Part shown: positions 61,081 to 64,000 of the stretch, piece after piece | Position numbering within the stretch: position 1 is the first letter of the stretch | Layout: every line of letters starts with the position of its first letter | Assembly (NCBI GenBank): GCA_036504215.1 | Contig: DASXVO010000070.1 | Location: forward strand, 115,390-179,389 | Source: Vicinamibacterales bacterium | GTDB taxonomy: Bacteria > Acidobacteriota > Vicinamibacteria > Vicinamibacterales > Fen-181 | Reading direction: 5' to 3' | Length of the DNA: 64,000 nt | Notes under the pieces: model-generated | Told to the model about the DNA's origin: nothing | Database searches by the model: none | The model's input: the letters and a program-made list of their open reading frames with translations, nothing else | Position numbers and translations under genes: made by a program

Positions 61081-61148
61081 CTCAGCCTCCGTGGTGGACG
61101 GGCGCCGTGCCCGTTACCAGATCCTACGTTGGGCTGAGGCAGAAGGTT

Positions 61149-61400
61149 TCAGGATGCCGGCCGGGTGGAGCCGGCCAACTGATCCGCCGGCCCTCGCGGT
61201 GCGTCCGGCGGCAGGTAGACGATGGCGCTGCCCACCAGTTCGTCCAGGCTCTTGACCGTCTTGCTGTGGCGCGTCGGCCGGAACTTGGTCCAATCGAACA
61301 GGAGGCAGAAGCCAATCATCAGTACGAGCAGGGCGACGGTCACGCCGCCGAGGCCCTGCACCGCGCCGAAGACCACCGTCCAGAGGTCGTTCAGCGTCAC
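61149..61400 (-). CDS. Small single-pass membrane protein
   Basis: 83 residues. One strong TM segment at about 16-36 (GLGGVTVALLVLMIGFCLLFD), then a basic stretch (KFRPTRHSKTVKS) that should be cytoplasmic, and a Pro/Ala-rich tail. Its ATG overlaps the stop of the omega-like gene (ATGA, 61397-61400), so the two are co-translated. Function not recognised. Confidence 0.65.
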   Translation of the reverse strand: MTLNDLWTVVFGAVQGLGGVTVALLVLMIGFCLLFDWTKFRPTRHSKTVKSLDELVGSAIVYLPPDAPRGPADQLAGSTRPAS

Positions 61401-61699
61401 TCGTTCTCCCCGACGGCCTCTGCGGCCTCGGCCTTCGTGTTGGGCAGATCCCAGAACACGAGTCCCTGGCGGACTTCCTCCATGGCCACGCGCTCGGCCT
61501 TCCGCGGTCCGTCGGGCGGGGGTTCCATCCCCTCGGCCATGGTGGCCAGACGCGGACGCGCGCCCCTTCGCAGTTGTTTCGCGCGCAGTGCCGCGATATC
61601 AACGAAGAGGAAGCGGCTTTCAATGGGAGGCGCCTGGCCGACGGAGTGGGTCACGGCATCCTCGGTGGAATTGTCGATTGCTGGTTTCTCTTCTACCAC
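61397..61699 (-). CDS. rpoZ: RNA polymerase omega-subunit-like protein
   Basis: 100 residues from GTG 61699. The core SRFLFVDIAALRAKQLRRGARPRL resembles the omega motif (R-F/Y-x-L-V-x-x-A-A-x-R-A-x-Q-L), and KAERVAMEEVRQGLVFWDLP fits the second conserved element (x-A-L-E-E-I-x-x-G-K-I). Omega binds the beta' C-terminus and helps RNA polymerase assembly. Unlike the usual case it is not beside gmk or spoT. A different small protein with a similar helix remains possible. Confidence 0.62.
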   Translation of the reverse strand: MVEEKPAIDNSTEDAVTHSVGQAPPIESRFLFVDIAALRAKQLRRGARPRLATMAEGMEPPPDGPRKAERVAMEEVRQGLVFWDLPNTKAEAAEAVGENE

Positions 61700-61758
61700 A
61701 ATCGGTCAGGTTACAAGGAGAGGCACAGGATGTGCAAGACAATTGTCGCGACCGAGGC

Positions 61759-61789
61759 CCGGCGACGGGCCCTGACGACCCGTCGCCGG
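61759..61789. terminator. Perfect 11-bp hairpin downstream of hsp20
   Basis: CCGGCGACGGG (61759-61769), 9-base loop, CCCGTCGCCGG (61779-61789). It lies 11 bases beyond the hsp20 stop on the minus strand and before the omega-like gene. No U-tract; termination is inferred from position. Confidence 0.5.
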
Positions 61790-61800
61790 CCCCGCCGTCC

Positions 61801-62253
61801 CTACTCGCTGAGGCTCACCTGGATCTGCCGGGGCTTGGCTTCCTCGCGCATCGGCAGCCGGACCGTCAGCACACCTGCCTTGTAGTCGGCGGACACTTTC
61901 CCGCCGTCCACCGTCGGCGGCAGCGAGAACGACCGCATGAACGTGCCGTAAGCGCGTTCGACACGATGGCAGTTGTCCTCCTTCATGTCGCCGTCCATCC
62001 GCTTCTCGCCGCTGATGGTCAGCGTGTTGGCGTCGACCGTCAACTGGATGTCTTCCCGCTTCATGTCGGGCAGTTCGGCCTTGATCACGAGTTCGTGGTT
62101 GCCGCTGTCGTAGATGTCCACCGGGGGAATCCACGCGCCGCGCCGCATCACATCGTCGGCTCCGCGTTGGCCGTAGAGGCCGCCGAGCATGCGGCCCATG
62201 CGATCCTGCATCTCGGACAGTTCACGGAACGGGTCGAATCGAACGATAGCCAT
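61801..62253 (-). CDS. Small heat-shock protein (Hsp20)
   Basis: 150 residues from ATG 62253, with GGAG 8 bases upstream; an ATG two codons earlier is alternative. VRFDPFRELSEMQDRM at the N-terminus, then an alpha-crystallin domain: WIPPVDIYDSGNHELVIKAELPDM, LTISGEKR, RVERAYGTFMRSFSLP and KAGVLTVRLP (the G-V-L motif). The C-terminal I-x-I-like anchor is IQVSL. It holds unfolded proteins for refolding by DnaK. It starts 16 bases after the dnaK stop, so chaperone and holdase share an operon. Confidence 0.94.
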   Translation of the reverse strand: MAIVRFDPFRELSEMQDRMGRMLGGLYGQRGADDVMRRGAWIPPVDIYDSGNHELVIKAELPDMKREDIQLTVDANTLTISGEKRMDGDMKEDNCHRVERAYGTFMRSFSLPPTVDGGKVSADYKAGVLTVRLPMREEAKPRQIQVSLSE

Positions 62254-62269
62254 GGTCATTCTCCTGTTG

Positions 62270-64000
62270 CTACATGCTGTCGACAACTTCGCCCTCTCTG
62301 ACGTCGGCGCCGACAGCGTCCGACCGGGGTTGCTGATGGAGGTTCTGGGCCATCGAATGCGAGGCGTGCTGCAACTGATCGGTGGCACGCGTGATCCGCG
62401 GCACATCCTCGCTCGATACGGCCTGCCTGACCTCGTTGATGGCGCTCTCAATCCGCTGCAGGTCCGAAGCGGACAGACGCGCGCGGTTCTCGTTCACCGT
62501 CTTCTCCGCCTGGTACGCCAGCGCGTCCGCCTGGTTGCGCGCGTCGATCAGCTCGCGCCGCTTCGTATCCTCGTCGGCGTGCGCCGTTGCGTCGCGGACC
62601 AGCCGATCGACCTCGTCCTTGCTCAGGCCGCTCGATGAGGTGATTTGGATCCGCTGCTCCGTGCCGGTCGCCTGGTCCTTCGCCGACACCGACACGATGC
62701 CGTTGGCGTCGATGTCGAACGCCACCTCGATCTGCGGGATGCCGCGAGGCGCGGGTGGAAGCCCGGCGAGCTGGAACCGGCCGAGCGTGCGGTTGTCACG
62801 GGCCAACGGGCGCTCACCCTGCAGCACGTGGATGTCGACGTTCGCCTGGTTGTCCGTCGCTGTCGAGAACAACTCGCTCTTCCGCGTCGGAATCGTGGTG
62901 TTCCGCGGAATGAGCGTGGTCATGACGCCGCCCAGCGTCTCGACGCCGAGCGAGAGCGGCGTGACGTCGAGCAGCACGACATCCTTCACCTCACCCGCGA
63001 GGACGCCGCCCTGGATCGCCGCCCCCACCGCCACAACCTCGTCCGGGTTCACGCCCTTGTGCGGCTCCTTGCCGAACCGCTCGCGCACGACCTGCTGGAC
63101 GCGAGGAATGCGGGTGGACCCACCCACGAGGACGACTTCGTCGACCTTCGAGGCGTCGAGCCCCGCGTCGGCCAGCGCTTGCGTGACCGGCCCGAGCGTC
63201 CGCTGAACCAGGTCTTCGATCAACTGCTCGAACTTCGCCCGCGTCAGCTTCATGGCGAGGTGCCTGGGTCCCGACTGATTCGCGGTGACGAACGGCAGGT
63301 TGATGTCGGTCTCGGTGACGGTGGACAGTTCGATCTTGGCTTTCTCCGCCGCCTCCTTCAGCCGCTGGAGCGCCATCCGGTCCTTCGACAGATCGATGCC
63401 GTCGGTCTTCTTGAACTCCTGCACCATCCAGTCGATCAGCCGCTCGTCCAGGTCGTCGCCGCCGAGGTGCGTGTCGCCATTGGTCGATTTGACCTCGACG
63501 ACCCCGTCGCCGACCTCGAGAATCGAGATGTCGAACGTGCCGCCGCCGAAGTCGTAGACGGCGATGGTCTCGTCCTTCTTCTTGTCGAGGCCGTAGGCGA
63601 GCGCGGCTGCGGTCGGCTCGTTGATGATCCGCTGTACGGTGAGCCCGGCAATCCGCCCCGCGTCCTTGGTGGCCTGCCGCGCTGCGTCGTTGAAGTAGGC
63701 CGGCACCGTGACGACCGCGTCGGTGACCTTCTCACCGAGGTGGTCCTCGGCGGCCTGCTTCAGCTTCTGCAGGACCATCGCGGAGATCTCCGGCGGCGAG
63801 TACGCCTTTCCACGGACGTCCACGCGCGCGTCGCCGTTCGACGCCGGCGAGACCCGGTACGGCAGACGACGCGCTTCCACGCTCACCTCGTCGAACTTGC
63901 GCCCCATGAACCGCTTGATCGAGAACACCGTGTTCTCGGGGTTCGTCACCGCCTGACGCTTGGCGACCTGTCCGACGAGGCGCTCGCCGTCCTTGGCGAT
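62270..64000 (-). CDS. dnaK: Chaperone DnaK, lacking only the N-terminus (cut by window end)
   Basis: 576 residues are visible; the frame is open to base 64000, so the first 40 or so residues lie outside. Actin-like ATPase: [53 protein letters not shown] and [12 protein letters not shown]. Linker [17 protein letters not shown], then the substrate-binding sandwich ([19 protein letters not shown]) and the helical lid. The C-terminus ends EGEVVDSM, close to the usual DnaK tail E-V-V-D-A-E-F. GrpE or DnaJ genes are not in the window. Confidence 0.97.
   Translation of the reverse strand: MAKDGERLVGQVAKRQAVTNPENTVFSIKRFMGRKFDEVSVEARRLPYRVSPASNGDARVDVRGKAYSPPEISAMVLQKLKQAAEDHLGEKVTDAVVTVPAYFNDAARQATKDAGRIAGLTVQRIINEPTAAALAYGLDKKKDETIAVYDFGGGTFDISILEVGDGVVEVKSTNGDTHLGGDDLDERLIDWMVQEFKKTDGIDLSKDRMALQRLKEAAEKAKIELSTVTETDINLPFVTANQSGPRHLAMKLTRAKFEQLIEDLVQRTLGPVTQALADAGLDASKVDEVVLVGGSTRIPRVQQVVRERFGKEPHKGVNPDEVVAVGAAIQGGVLAGEVKDVVLLDVTPLSLGVETLGGVMTTLIPRNTTIPTRKSELFSTATDNQANVDIHVLQGERPLARDNRTLGRFQLAGLPPAPRGIPQIEVAFDIDANGIVSVSAKDQATGTEQRIQITSSSGLSKDEVDRLVRDATAHADEDTKRRELIDARNQADALAYQAEKTVNENRARLSASDLQRIESAINEVRQAVSSEDVPRITRATDQLQHASHSMAQNLHQQPRSDAVGADVREGEVVDSM

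Noticed and set aside
61730..61885. Short ORF on the plus strand with AAGGAGAGG before its ATG
   Set aside because: The Shine-Dalgarno is good, but the ORF crosses the hsp20 terminator-like hairpin and then runs antisense to hsp20; the peptide is Arg-rich and unlike any protein. Probably chance.

Overview
The window is about 64 kb of GC-rich DNA (roughly two thirds G+C by eye) from a Gram-negative (diderm) bacterium. Diderm character is shown by lpxB, lpxD, two TonB-dependent receptors and an outer-membrane beta-barrel protein. High GC, Oar-like TonB receptors with an N-terminal carboxypeptidase-regulatory domain, S46 and M16 peptidases, a membrane Ser/Thr kinase, menaquinone genes and many short intergenic tandem repeats all fit Acidobacteriota, perhaps Vicinamibacteria. 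That placement is inference; there is no rRNA or tRNA gene here. No phage, insertion sequence or CRISPR array was found.

Layout. 1-9.4 kb: end of an MFS transporter, a secreted amidohydrolase, an S46 peptidase, a lipoprotein, phosphoglucomutase followed by what looks like a decayed zwf fragment, a HAD hydrolase and an ABC-F ATPase. 9.4-22.2 kb: a lipid locus read here as a bacterial ceramide/sphingolipid pathway. It has a serine-palmitoyltransferase-like enzyme with a fatty acyl-AMP ligase and ACP in one operon, a GNAT-type protein resembling the bacterial ceramide synthase, an SDR resembling ceramide reductase, a second ACP with its own ketosynthase, a hotdog dehydratase, a PAP2-type membrane enzyme, a PIG-A-like glycosyltransferase overlapping a NodB deacetylase, and a flippase-like membrane protein. 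22.2-34 kb: a TonB receptor, acetate kinase and phosphotransacetylase, a zinc-ribbon Ser/Thr kinase with a many-pass C-terminus, a DsbA-like lipoprotein and an Oar-like TonB receptor. 34.4-42.8 kb: uridine kinase, a hotdog thioesterase and the menaquinone operon menF-D-H-B-A-E, with DAHP synthase divergent from menF. 43-49.5 kb: a small ORF, an LtaS-like sulfatase, an aminotransferase, a beta-barrel protein, a matrixin-like protease and an orphan BlaI-type repressor. 49.6-55.4 kb: an envelope operon lpxD - active M16 - inactive M16 - lpxB. 55.5-64 kb: a YdjM-like protein, endonuclease IV, AMMECR1/MEMO proteins, gatC-gatA, small membrane proteins, an omega-like subunit, Hsp20 and most of DnaK.

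Three things cut across the genes. First, heptamer, octamer and nonamer tandem arrays fill several spacers, and a 42-bp palindromic repeat sits in frame inside menD. Second, several genes have a -10-like box (four times of the form TGGTA-N-N-N) only 5-9 bases before the start codon and no Shine-Dalgarno, which suggests leaderless mRNAs. Third, gene starts and stops commonly overlap by 1-4 bases, so the operons described are tight.
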